Of a DNA stretch of 64,000 nt, positions 20,606 to 27,156 are shown piece after piece. Source of the stretch: Xanthomonas sontii (GTDB lineage Bacteria; Pseudomonadota; Gammaproteobacteria; Xanthomonadales; Xanthomonadaceae); assembly GCF_040529055.1 (NCBI RefSeq), contig NZ_CP132342.1, forward strand, positions 1,920,001 to 1,984,000, in the 5' to 3' direction. The stretch's first letter is position 1. Each line of letters begins with the position of its first letter. The notes under the pieces were generated by a model. The model was not told the DNA's origin. It saw only the letters and a program-made list of their open reading frames with translations, and searched no databases. The translations under genes and the position numbers were made by a program.

Positions 20606-21862
20606 TCAGCCCTCCCAGGCCGGCAGCTTCTTCTTCACCGCCACGTTCTTCAGCGCCACGTACTTGGGCAGGCCGTCCGTGCCGTAGGGCAGCGGCGCCT
20701 CGCCGCGGATCAGCGGCTGCAGATAGCGGCGCGCCTTGTCGGTGATGCCGAAGCCGTCCTTGCGCAGGAAACCGGCCGGCATCTTCTTCTCGTGGTTGGC
20801 GACCTTGTGCAGTGGCGCCGCCTCGATCTTCCAGCGGTACGGCGCATCGCTGCTGCGCACGATCGCCGGCATCACCGCGTTCATGCCCTTCAGCGCGAAC
20901 TGCACCGCGGCCTTGCCGACCGCCTGCGCCTGCTCCCAGTCGGTGCGCGAGGCGAGGTGGCGGGCCGAACGCTGCAGGTAGTCGGGCAGGGTCCAGTGCA
21001 CCTTGTAGCCAAGTTCGGCCTTGACCTTGCCGGCCAGGTAGGACGCCACGCCGCCGAGCTGGCTGTGTCCGAACGCATCGGTGCCGCCGCCGGCATCGGC
21101 GACGAAGCGGCCGTCGGCGGTCTGGATGCCCTCGCTGGCCACCACCACGCACCAGCCGACCTTGTCCACAACCTTGCGCACCTGCACCAGGAAGGCGGCC
21201 TCGTCGTAGGCGCGTTCGGGGAACAGGATGATCTGCGGCGCGTCGTCCGGCGATTGCGCGGCCAGTCCGGCGGCGGCGGCCAGCCAGCCGGCATGACGGC
21301 CCATGGCCTCGTAGACAAATACCTTGGTCGAGGTTTCGGCCATCGCCGCCACGTCCAGCGCCGCCTCGCGCACCGACACCGCGGTGTACTTGGCCGCCGA
21401 GCCGAAGCCCGGGCAGGTGTCGGTGACCGCCAGGTCGTTGTCGATGGTCTTGGGCACGCCGATGCAGTGCAGCGGGTAGCCGAACGCCTGCGCCAGCTGC
21501 GACACCTTCCACGCGGTGTCGGCCGAATCGTTGCCGCCGTTGTAGAGGAAGTAGCGCACGTCGTGCGCCTGCAGCACCTGCAGCAGGCGCTCGTACTTGG
21601 CGCGGTCGGCCTCCAGCGACTTGAGCTTGTAGCGGCACGAGCCGAACGCGCCGCCGGGCGTATGGGCCAGCGCGGCGATCGCCGCCGCCGACTCCTTGGA
21701 GGTGTCGATCAGATCCTCGCGCAGCGCGCCGAGGATGCCGTTGCGCGCGGCCAGCACCTTGACCTTGCGCGCCCGCGCTTCGCCGATGACGGCGGCGGCG
21801 CTGGCGTTGATGACGGCGGTGACGCCGCCGGACTGGGCGTACAGCAGGGTGCCTTGGGCCAT
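20606..21862 (-). CDS. pfp: Pyrophosphate-dependent 6-phosphofructokinase
   Basis: A 418-residue phosphofructokinase. The donor-specificity residues are those of the PPi-dependent type: GGNDSADT (about residues 98-105), where ATP enzymes have GGDGS, and PKTIDNDLAVTDTCPGFG, where the lysine in PKTIDND replaces the glycine of ATP enzymes. The enzyme reversibly phosphorylates fructose 6-phosphate with PPi, and so serves both glycolysis and gluconeogenesis. Xanthomonas campestris is known to use a PPi-type enzyme. ATG 21862 starts at the conserved QGTLLYAQSGGVTAVINAS block; AGGAG lies rather far upstream (13 bases). It is divergent from adk. Confidence 0.95.
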   Translation of the reverse strand: MAQGTLLYAQSGGVTAVINASAAAVIGEARARKVKVLAARNGILGALREDLIDTSKESAAAIAALAHTPGGAFGSCRYKLKSLEADRAKYERLLQVLQAHDVRYFLYNGGNDSADTAWKVSQLAQAFGYPLHCIGVPKTIDNDLAVTDTCPGFGSAAKYTAVSVREAALDVAAMAETSTKVFVYEAMGRHAGWLAAAAGLAAQSPDDAPQIILFPERAYDEAAFLVQVRKVVDKVGWCVVVASEGIQTADGRFVADAGGGTDAFGHSQLGGVASYLAGKVKAELGYKVHWTLPDYLQRSARHLASRTDWEQAQAVGKAAVQFALKGMNAVMPAIVRSSDAPYRWKIEAAPLHKVANHEKKMPAGFLRKDGFGITDKARRYLQPLIRGEAPLPYGTDGLPKYVALKNVAVKKKLPAWEG

Positions 21863-22007
21863 GGTCGGGGTTCGCTCCTGGGGTGGGGACATTGCCGGGA
21901 CATTGCCTGGATGCGGTAAGCTGGGGCTCTTGCGGTGCAGCGCAGGCGTGGCCCCCGAGTCTAACGCCGCCGGCCGCGCACGGTACTTTCCTCGAGGAGT
22001 CAGGTTG

Positions 22008-22571
22008 ATGCGATTGGTTCTGTTGGGACCGCCCGGATCGGGCAAGGGCACGCAGGCGGCCCGCCTGAAGGACAAGCTGCAGATCCCGCACATCTCCACC
22101 GGCGATCTGCTGCGCGCCGAAGTCGCCGCCGGCACCCCGCTGGGCGTGCAGGCCAAGGAAGTGATGGCGCGCGGTGACCTGGTCTCCGACGACATCCTGC
22201 TCGGCATGCTCGAATCGCGCCTCGGCCGCGACGACGTGCGCAACGGCTTCATCCTCGACGGCTACCCGCGCAACCTGGCCCAGGCCGGCGCGCTGGACGA
22301 ACTGCTGGCCAAGATCGGTCAGCCGCTGGACGCGGTGGTGCAGCTGGACGTGGCCAACGAACTGCTGGTCGAGCGCATCGCCGGCCGCGCCAAGGCCGAA
22401 GGCCGCGAGGACGACAATCCCGAGTCGGTGCGCAAGCGCCTGCAGGTCTACACCGATTCGACCGCGCCGGTGATCGGCTTCTACGACAAGCGCGGCACGC
22501 TGGCGCGAGTGGATGGCGTCGGCTCGCTGGACGAGGTACTCGCCCGCATCCTGGCGGCGATCGGCCGCTGA
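22008..22571 (+). CDS. adk: Adenylate kinase (short-LID type)
   Basis: A 187-residue nucleoside monophosphate kinase converting AMP and ATP to two ADP. The P-loop GPPGSGKGTQA is at residues 7-17, followed by HISTGDLLRAEV and the AMP-site signature FILDGYPRNLAQA. The LID is the short form (GRAKAEGREDDNPESVRKRL), without a zinc module, which explains the length. The start has GAGGAG eight bases upstream. AMP recycling by Adk also pulls PPi-forming ligase reactions, fitting the neighbouring PPi genes, though it is transcribed divergently from pfp. Confidence 0.98.
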   Translation: MRLVLLGPPGSGKGTQAARLKDKLQIPHISTGDLLRAEVAAGTPLGVQAKEVMARGDLVSDDILLGMLESRLGRDDVRNGFILDGYPRNLAQAGALDELLAKIGQPLDAVVQLDVANELLVERIAGRAKAEGREDDNPESVRKRLQVYTDSTAPVIGFYDKRGTLARVDGVGSLDEVLARILAAIGR

Positions 22572-22584
22572 GGCGGCACGCACG

Positions 22585-22608
22585 CCGGCGCCCGCAACCG
22601 GGCGCCGG
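22585..22608 (+). terminator. Hairpin after adk
   Basis: CCGGCGCCCG (22585-22594), loop CAAC, and CGGGCGCCGG (22599-22608) form a perfect 10-bp stem 13 bases after the adk stop. No T-run follows, so termination strength is uncertain. Confidence 0.5.
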
Positions 22609-22669
22609 ACGTGCAGATGGCGCGGCATCCCGACGCTTGCGCGTCTCCCAGTCACGACGCGCAGCACCC

Positions 22670-22676
22670 GTAGGAG
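22670..22676. repeat. Left fragment of a REP palindrome split by the IS110 element
   Basis: GTAGGAG at 22670-22676 is the start of the REP-like repeat whose remainder lies at 23823-23884. Joining the pieces at the shared AG gives GTAGGAGCGGCTTCAGCCGC, continuing GA. This pairs with the downstream arm over 22 positions, with one mismatch. Confidence 0.8.
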
Positions 22677-22683
22677 TCAACTG

Positions 22684-23607
22684 TCATGCACCTGCGATGA
22701 CAGGAGGAGCGTACGGGGCCTGATCGCGCGCGATGGCATTGAGCCAGCGCAGGAACTTGTGCATGCAGGCGACGATGGCGACCTTGGCCGGCTTGCCCGC
22801 TGCGCGCAGACGTGCGTAGGTGTTGGCCAAGGGGGATTTGGCGCGGATGCTGGCCCAGGTGGCCATGTACAGCACGCGCCGCACGTCGGCACGTCCACCT
22901 TTGATGCGGCGCTGGCCTTTCCAGCAACCGCTGTCGTGATTGAACGGGGCCAGCCCGACCAAGGCAGCGAGCTTGCGTGGCGGCAGCGTGCCCAGCTCTG
23001 GCAGCCGCGCGGCCAGAACCGCGCGCAGGATCGTCCCGAGCCCAGGCACCTTGGGTAGGCTCGAGCAGGTCTTGCCCTGCTGCTCGATCTCCTGCGTCAA
23101 CGTCTGGATCTGCTGGTTCAGCAGGGCGATCACCTCTCGGCAGCGGTGTTGCGCCTTGGCGCTGGTAATGTGTTCCAAGCGCCGCCGATGGGCATCGCGC
23201 TGGCCCACCAGGGTGGCACGCAGGTCCAGCAGTTCGCGAAGAGACTGCTGGTGCCCGGGCACCACGGGCGTGGGGGTGGTCGGGATGTGCTGGGCGGCGA
23301 TGGCCAGCAGGCGCGCGTCCAGGGCATCGGTCTTGGCATGCAGGCCCAAGGCCTGGGCGAGCTTGCGCGGACGATCGGCGGCCATCCGCACTGCCGGCAG
23401 GTCCGCCTCTCGGAGCACCTGCAGCACGGCATGTTCGTAGCCGCCACTGGCTTCCAGCACGATCCGCTCGCAGTCCATCCCAGCCAGACGTTGGGCCAGC
23501 GCACGCTGCCCCTGTGGCGTATTGGGCTGGGTCCAGGCCTGCTCGTCCGGCAGGACATGAATGACCAGCTCAGCCTTGGATACATCGATCCCGACATGGC
23601 GCCGCAT
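22684..23607 (-). CDS. IS110-family transposase (DEDD recombinase)
   Basis: A 307-residue recombinase. The N-terminal RuvC-like domain has VGIDVSKAELVIHV (first Asp), ERIVLEASGGYEH (Glu) and KTDALDARLLA (two Asp), the DEDD set. The C-terminal Tnp20 domain has PKVPGLGTILRAVLAARLPE, and LVGLAPFNHDSGCWKGQRRI with the conserved serine region. I choose ATG 23607, which has GGAGA eight bases upstream and begins right at the domain; ATG 23631 is also in frame. These enzymes work with a structured noncoding RNA from the element's 5' end. The frame is intact, so the element may be active. Confidence 0.95.
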   Translation of the reverse strand: MRRHVGIDVSKAELVIHVLPDEQAWTQPNTPQGQRALAQRLAGMDCERIVLEASGGYEHAVLQVLREADLPAVRMAADRPRKLAQALGLHAKTDALDARLLAIAAQHIPTTPTPVVPGHQQSLRELLDLRATLVGQRDAHRRRLEHITSAKAQHRCREVIALLNQQIQTLTQEIEQQGKTCSSLPKVPGLGTILRAVLAARLPELGTLPPRKLAALVGLAPFNHDSGCWKGQRRIKGGRADVRRVLYMATWASIRAKSPLANTYARLRAAGKPAKVAIVACMHKFLRWLNAIARDQAPYAPPVIAGA

Positions 23608-23638
23608 AGACGTTCTCCGCAGTAGACTCATGGACGAG

Positions 23639-23815
23639 AGCGCTCCTGCCGATGCCCATGCTTGTGGAGTTCGAGCTCGTCACTCGGGCAACTGTTCGGG
23701 CTTGTCAGGCAGGAGAACCGGAGTGCGGCGGCGCTGACTCCTACTCGTGCTTGCTGGCACTGCGGCTAAACGGCCTGCCGCACTCCGCTCTCACCTACAA
23801 CGATAGACCCTTATT
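23639..23815 (-). ncRNA. Candidate IS110 bridge RNA
   Basis: On the transposase strand, the 5' noncoding region forms two large stem-loops. The first is closed by CGGAGTGCGGC/GCCGCACTCCG (23777-23787 with 23719-23729), the second by CTCCTGCC/GGCAGGAG (23708-23715 with 23643-23650). Loop one carries AGCCGC (23767-23762), like the target left side, and GUAGGAG (23744-23738), complementary to the core plus target right side CTCCTAC. Loop two carries ACAGUUG (23695-23689), identical to the element's transposase-side end, and CACAAG (23666-23661), complementary to core plus the other end CTTGTG. Order and polarity match known bridge RNAs. RNA ends are approximate, and expression is not shown. Confidence 0.7.
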
Positions 23816-23822
23816 TGACACA

Positions 23823-23884
23823 AGCGGCTTCAGCCGCGACGGGCTTTACCGGAAATGCGCATCGCGGCTGAAGCCGCTCCCACG
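23823..23884. repeat. REP-like palindrome (main part, interrupted by IS110)
   Basis: AGCGGCTTCAGCCGCGA (23823-23839) and TCGCGGCTGAAGCCGCT (23862-23878) form a 17-bp perfect inverted repeat around a 22-base centre, followed by CCCAC. With the fragment at 22670 it is a full REP-type unit. Related copies are at 33977 and 52379. Confidence 0.85.
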
Positions 23885-24258
23885 ACGGTAAGGACATGTC
23901 CCGCGGTGCCGCGGCGCAGCGAGTGATCGGCCGTGGGCGCGCATGCCGCTTGCCATCAGGCCGGGCTTGGTAAAAGAAGGTGCCAGCGAACGGGCTTGCT
24001 CAGAGCCCCACGACATGAGCTCCCTTGGGGATGGTCTCTTGGGGAGTAGAACCACAGGGTGTCGAGGCTGGCCCGTTCATTCTCGGCGTCGGCTCCCGAC
24101 TTGCCTATCGGGGACTTTCCTCAGCGGATGTGGGGGATTCCCTACTTGACGGCGCCGCGCCACGATTGCCCCGGATCGGTCCCACGGCCTGCCTGCCACG
24201 GCCAACGGCCGCACCTGCGCAGGTTTGCGTGCGCCGGGGGATCGGCGACAATCCGGCC
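23885..24258. other. Gene-poor stretch upstream of mpl
   Basis: About 370 bases between the REP element and the mpl start. Short open frames exist on both strands, but none has a good start, a domain or plausible codon use. GC is lower than in the neighbours. A weak mpl promoter is expected near the right end. I see no RNA gene. Confidence 0.4.
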
Positions 24259-25698
24259 ATGAGCAAGATCCATATTCTCGGCATCGCCGGTACGTTCATG
24301 GGCGGTGTCGCCGCGCTGGCGCGCGAACTCGGCCATGCGGTCGAGGGCAGCGACCAGGCGATCTACCCGCCGATGTCCACACAGCTGGAACACCTGGGCA
24401 TCGCGCTGAAGCAGGGCTACCTGCCCGAGCACATCGCCGCGGACTGCGACCAGGTGATCGTCGGCAACGCGCTGTCGCGCGGCAACGCGGCGGTGGAGGC
24501 GGTGCTCGACGCCGGGCGCGCCTACACCTCGGGTGCGCAATGGTTGAGCGAACAGGTGCTGCCGGGGCGCGACACCCTGGCCGTGGCCGGCACCCACGGC
24601 AAGACCACCACCACCAGCATCCTGACCTGGCTGCTGCAGGCCGCCGGGCGCGAGCCGGGCTTTCTGATCGGCGGAGTGGCCGAGGACTTCGGCGTGTCCG
24701 CGCGGCTGGGGCGTGCGGCTGCCGAACCCGCATCCGGCGCTGCGCGCCACCTTCTCCCGGAGGGAGAAGGACATCAGGGGCCGGCCCTGGCGGGCCGCCC
24801 GCTGTTTGTGGTCGAGGCCGACGAGTACGACACCGCGTTCTTCGACAAGCGCAGCAAGTTCGTGCACTACCGGCCGCTGGTGGCGATCCTCAACAACCTC
24901 GAATACGACCACGCCGACATCTTCCCCGACGTCGCCGCGATCCAGCGCCAGTTCCACCATCTGGTGCGGACCGTGCCGCGCCGCGGGCGGCTGATCGTCA
25001 ATGGCGAGGACGCGCACCTGCGCGAGGTGCTGGCGATGGGCTGCTGGACCCCGGTGGAGCGCTTCGGCTTCGATCCCGGCTTCGACTGGAGCGCGCGCCT
25101 GATCGCCGCCGATGGCAGCCGCTTCGCGGTGCTGCACCAGGGTCGCGAACTGGGCGAGGTGGACTGGCCGCTGCTCGGTCGCCACAACGTGATGAACGCG
25201 CTGGCCGCGCTGGCCGCCGCCCATGCGGTGGGCGTGGTGCCGGCGCAGGTGATGCCGGCGCTGGCGCGCTTCCGCAGCGTCAAGCGGCGTCTGGAAGTGC
25301 TCGGCCAGGCGCAGGGCATCACCGTGTACGACGACTTCGCCCATCATCCCACCGCCATCCGCACCACGCTCGAAGGCCTGCGCGCGAAGGTCGGCGCGGC
25401 GCGCATCGTGGTGGCGATGGAGCCGCGCAGCAATTCGATGCGGCTGGGCGCGCATGCCGAAGCGCTGGCGCCGTCGCTGGAAGCCGCCGACGCGGTGGTG
25501 TTCCTGCAGCGGCCGGAGTTGGCCTGGGATGCGGGCAAGGTGATCGCCGCGGTGCGCGGCGAGGCCTGCGCGGTGCCCGACGTGGACGCCCTGCTGGCCG
25601 CGCTGCAGGCGCAGGCGCGCGCCGGCGACCATGTGGTGTTCATGTCCAACGGCGGCTTCGACGGCGCACCGCGCCGCTTCCTGGCCGCGCTGCAATGA
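24259..25698 (+). CDS. mpl: UDP-MurNAc:L-Ala-gamma-D-Glu-meso-Dap ligase (murein recycling), with internal repeat insertion
   Basis: A 479-residue Mur-ligase-family enzyme that reattaches recycled murein tripeptide to UDP-N-acetylmuramate in the cytoplasm. It starts MSKIHILGIAGTFMGGVA, with the ATP loop AGTHGKTTTTSILTWLL at about residue 112, VVEADEYDTAFFDKRSKFV at about residues 184-202, and YDDFAHHPTAI at about residue 357. Between FGVSARLG and VVEADEYD, residues about 154-180 are an in-frame insertion (including PASGAARHLLPEGEG). It is encoded by a copy of the intergenic hairpin repeat also found at 38234-38945. The rest is intact, so the insertion may be tolerated in a surface loop. The start has no strong ribosome-binding site. 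Confidence 0.95.
   Translation: MSKIHILGIAGTFMGGVAALARELGHAVEGSDQAIYPPMSTQLEHLGIALKQGYLPEHIAADCDQVIVGNALSRGNAAVEAVLDAGRAYTSGAQWLSEQVLPGRDTLAVAGTHGKTTTTSILTWLLQAAGREPGFLIGGVAEDFGVSARLGRAAAEPASGAARHLLPEGEGHQGPALAGRPLFVVEADEYDTAFFDKRSKFVHYRPLVAILNNLEYDHADIFPDVAAIQRQFHHLVRTVPRRGRLIVNGEDAHLREVLAMGCWTPVERFGFDPGFDWSARLIAADGSRFAVLHQGRELGEVDWPLLGRHNVMNALAALAAAHAVGVVPAQVMPALARFRSVKRRLEVLGQAQGITVYDDFAHHPTAIRTTLEGLRAKVGAARIVVAMEPRSNSMRLGAHAEALAPSLEAADAVVFLQRPELAWDAGKVIAAVRGEACAVPDVDALLAALQAQARAGDHVVFMSNGGFDGAPRRFLAALQ
24727..24770 (+). repeat. Intergenic-type hairpin repeat embedded in mpl
   Basis: The 44-base block starting CCCGCATCCGGCGCTGCG and ending CTTCTCCCGGAGGGAGAAGG matches one half-unit of the tandem repeat at 38234-38945 (there CCCTCATCCGGCCCTTCGGG, then CTTCTCCCGGCGGGAGAAGG). 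It retains the CTTCTCCC/GGGAGAAG hairpin. Confidence 0.8.
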
Positions 25699-25726
25699 GG
25701 TTCGCCGTGCACGGCGGAGCCGGCGC

Positions 25727-26308
25727 GTGAGCGCGCAGCGGAGCACGCTGCCGCTGTTCCCGCTGCACGCGGTGTTGCTGCCCAGCGCCTCGATCAAGCT
25801 GCGGGTGTTCGAGCGCCGCTACCTGGACCTGGTCCGCGAATGCGGGCGAACCGACAGCGGCTTCGGCGTCTGCCTGATCCTGGACGGCAGCGAGACCGGC
25901 GCCCCGGCGGTGCCGGCGGCGTTCGGCACCGAGGCGCGCATCGTCGATTTCGATGTCGGCGCCGATGGCGTGCTGGTGCTGAGCCTGCGCGGCGCGCGTC
26001 GCTTCCATGTGCTGCGCAGCCGGGTCCGCGACAACGGCCTGGTGGTCGGCGACGTGGAATGGCGCGAGGCCGATGGCGACGACGAACTGCGTCCGCAGCA
26101 CGCGCTGTTGGCGACGGTACTCGACAGCATCCTCGACCAGGCCGCCGCGGTGTATCCGCTGGCCGGTCCGCGCCAGCTCGACCAGGCCGCCTGGGTCGGC
26201 TGGCGCATGGCCGAACTGCTGCCGCTGGACGAGCGCCAGCGCCTGTCGCTGCTGCAGGAAGACGACCCGCACGCGCGGCTGGACCAGTTGCTGGCCTGGA
26301 TTCCCTGA
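25727..26308 (+). CDS. LON peptidase substrate-binding-domain protein
   Basis: A 193-residue protein made of the N-terminal substrate-binding (LAN/PUA-like) domain of Lon, without ATPase or protease domains. It begins STLPLFPLHAVLLPSASIKLRVFERRY and includes the typical later block LVVGDVEWRE. The GTG start at 25727 has GCGGAG seven bases upstream, and starts right before the conserved LPLFPL. It follows mpl by 28 bases and is likely co-transcribed. Function of stand-alone versions is not established; peptide or protein binding is presumed. Confidence 0.9.
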   Translation: MSAQRSTLPLFPLHAVLLPSASIKLRVFERRYLDLVRECGRTDSGFGVCLILDGSETGAPAVPAAFGTEARIVDFDVGADGVLVLSLRGARRFHVLRSRVRDNGLVVGDVEWREADGDDELRPQHALLATVLDSILDQAAAVYPLAGPRQLDQAAWVGWRMAELLPLDERQRLSLLQEDDPHARLDQLLAWIP

Positions 26309-26585
26309 GCGAGGCAGGCGAGGGCGGTGTCGCCGTCCTGGCCTGACGTGGAGCGCGGCGGCCAATATCCGTGCGGCGCTGCGCCATCATCGCCACGATC
26401 GCCGCGCGTTGTTCTCGATGGGTCATGCCACAGGCGGGCCACGTGCGCGCCGCAGCCGGCATTCAGCGCGCCGCTAGCAGGCGCGGGCCACGCTTGGCAG
26501 CGATCGGCGGCCGCGCCCGGCCGCCGGCAACGGCATCCCGCCCTGGCGGCCTGACGTCCTATCCACGCACGATCGAGGACTTCGT

Positions 26586-27062
26586 ATGAGGCGTTCCTTC
26601 CTGCTGTTGTTGCTGTCCGCCGGCGGCGGCCTGAGCCTGCCCGCCATCGCCGCCGAGACGTCCCCCGCGCCCGCTGCCGCAGCGGGCCAGGCCGACTGCC
26701 CGCGCGGTTCCATCGCTCTGGTCAACGGCAATGCCGATCAGGTGTCGCCCAAGACCTGCCTGGCGCCGTCGATGAAGCCGTTCGCGCTGCAGCGTGGCCA
26801 ACTCTTCGCCATCACCCTGTCCGAGAACGGTTCGACCGGCAGCGCCTGGGCCTTGCGCAGCTTGCCCGCGCCGCTGGCGCTGCTCGACATCGAGCATGCA
26901 CCCGGCACGGCCTGCGCCACCGGTCGCATGGGTTGCCCCAGCACTGTCACCTACACCTTCAAGGCCACCGATCACGGTGCCGGCACGATCGATCTCATCT
27001 ACTCCCGTCACTGGGAAGATCGCGCCACCGACTCGCGTTCGATCCGGGTCGAGGTGAAGTAG
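26586..27062 (+). CDS. Secreted chagasin-like cysteine-protease inhibitor (I42 family)
   Basis: A 158-residue exported protein with signal peptide (LLLLLSAGGGLSLPAIAAE). The mature part shows the I42 layout: ITLSENGSTGSAWALRSLP in place of the NPTTGYSW loop, a middle loop (ATGRMGCPSTVTYTFKATDHG), and IDLIYSRHWED, where chagasins have L.Y.RPWE. These inhibitors block papain-like proteases in the periplasm or outside the cell. Four cysteines may form disulfides. GAGGA lies about eight bases upstream of the ATG. The first loop is divergent, so target specificity is uncertain. Confidence 0.78.
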   Translation: MRRSFLLLLLSAGGGLSLPAIAAETSPAPAAAAGQADCPRGSIALVNGNADQVSPKTCLAPSMKPFALQRGQLFAITLSENGSTGSAWALRSLPAPLALLDIEHAPGTACATGRMGCPSTVTYTFKATDHGAGTIDLIYSRHWEDRATDSRSIRVEVK

Positions 27063-27156
27063 CCGCCATCGCCCGCCGCCGGCGCCTGCAGAGCGGCGCA
27101 GCGCCGGTGTGGCACCGATCGGTTCGAGAGGGGGTGAGGCGTACCGCCGCCGCCGC

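Larger units (their letters stand above)
22677..23824 (-). mobile_element. IS110-family insertion sequence inserted in a REP element
   Basis: An element of about 1.15 kb coding for one DEDD transposase. It is bounded by the same dinucleotide AG (CT on the transposase strand) at 22675-22676 and 23823-23824. There are no long terminal inverted repeats and no larger target duplication, as expected for IS110. The transposase stop lies within 10 bases of one end, while the other end carries about 215 noncoding bases upstream of the start. That asymmetry is typical of the IS110 group, rather than IS1111, and is where a bridge RNA is encoded. Both REP flanks remain, so the insertion looks recent and the element complete. 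Confidence 0.85.

Noticed and set aside
23846..24055. 69-residue minus-strand frame next to the REP element
   Set aside because: It translates through the REP palindrome itself and has no supported start.
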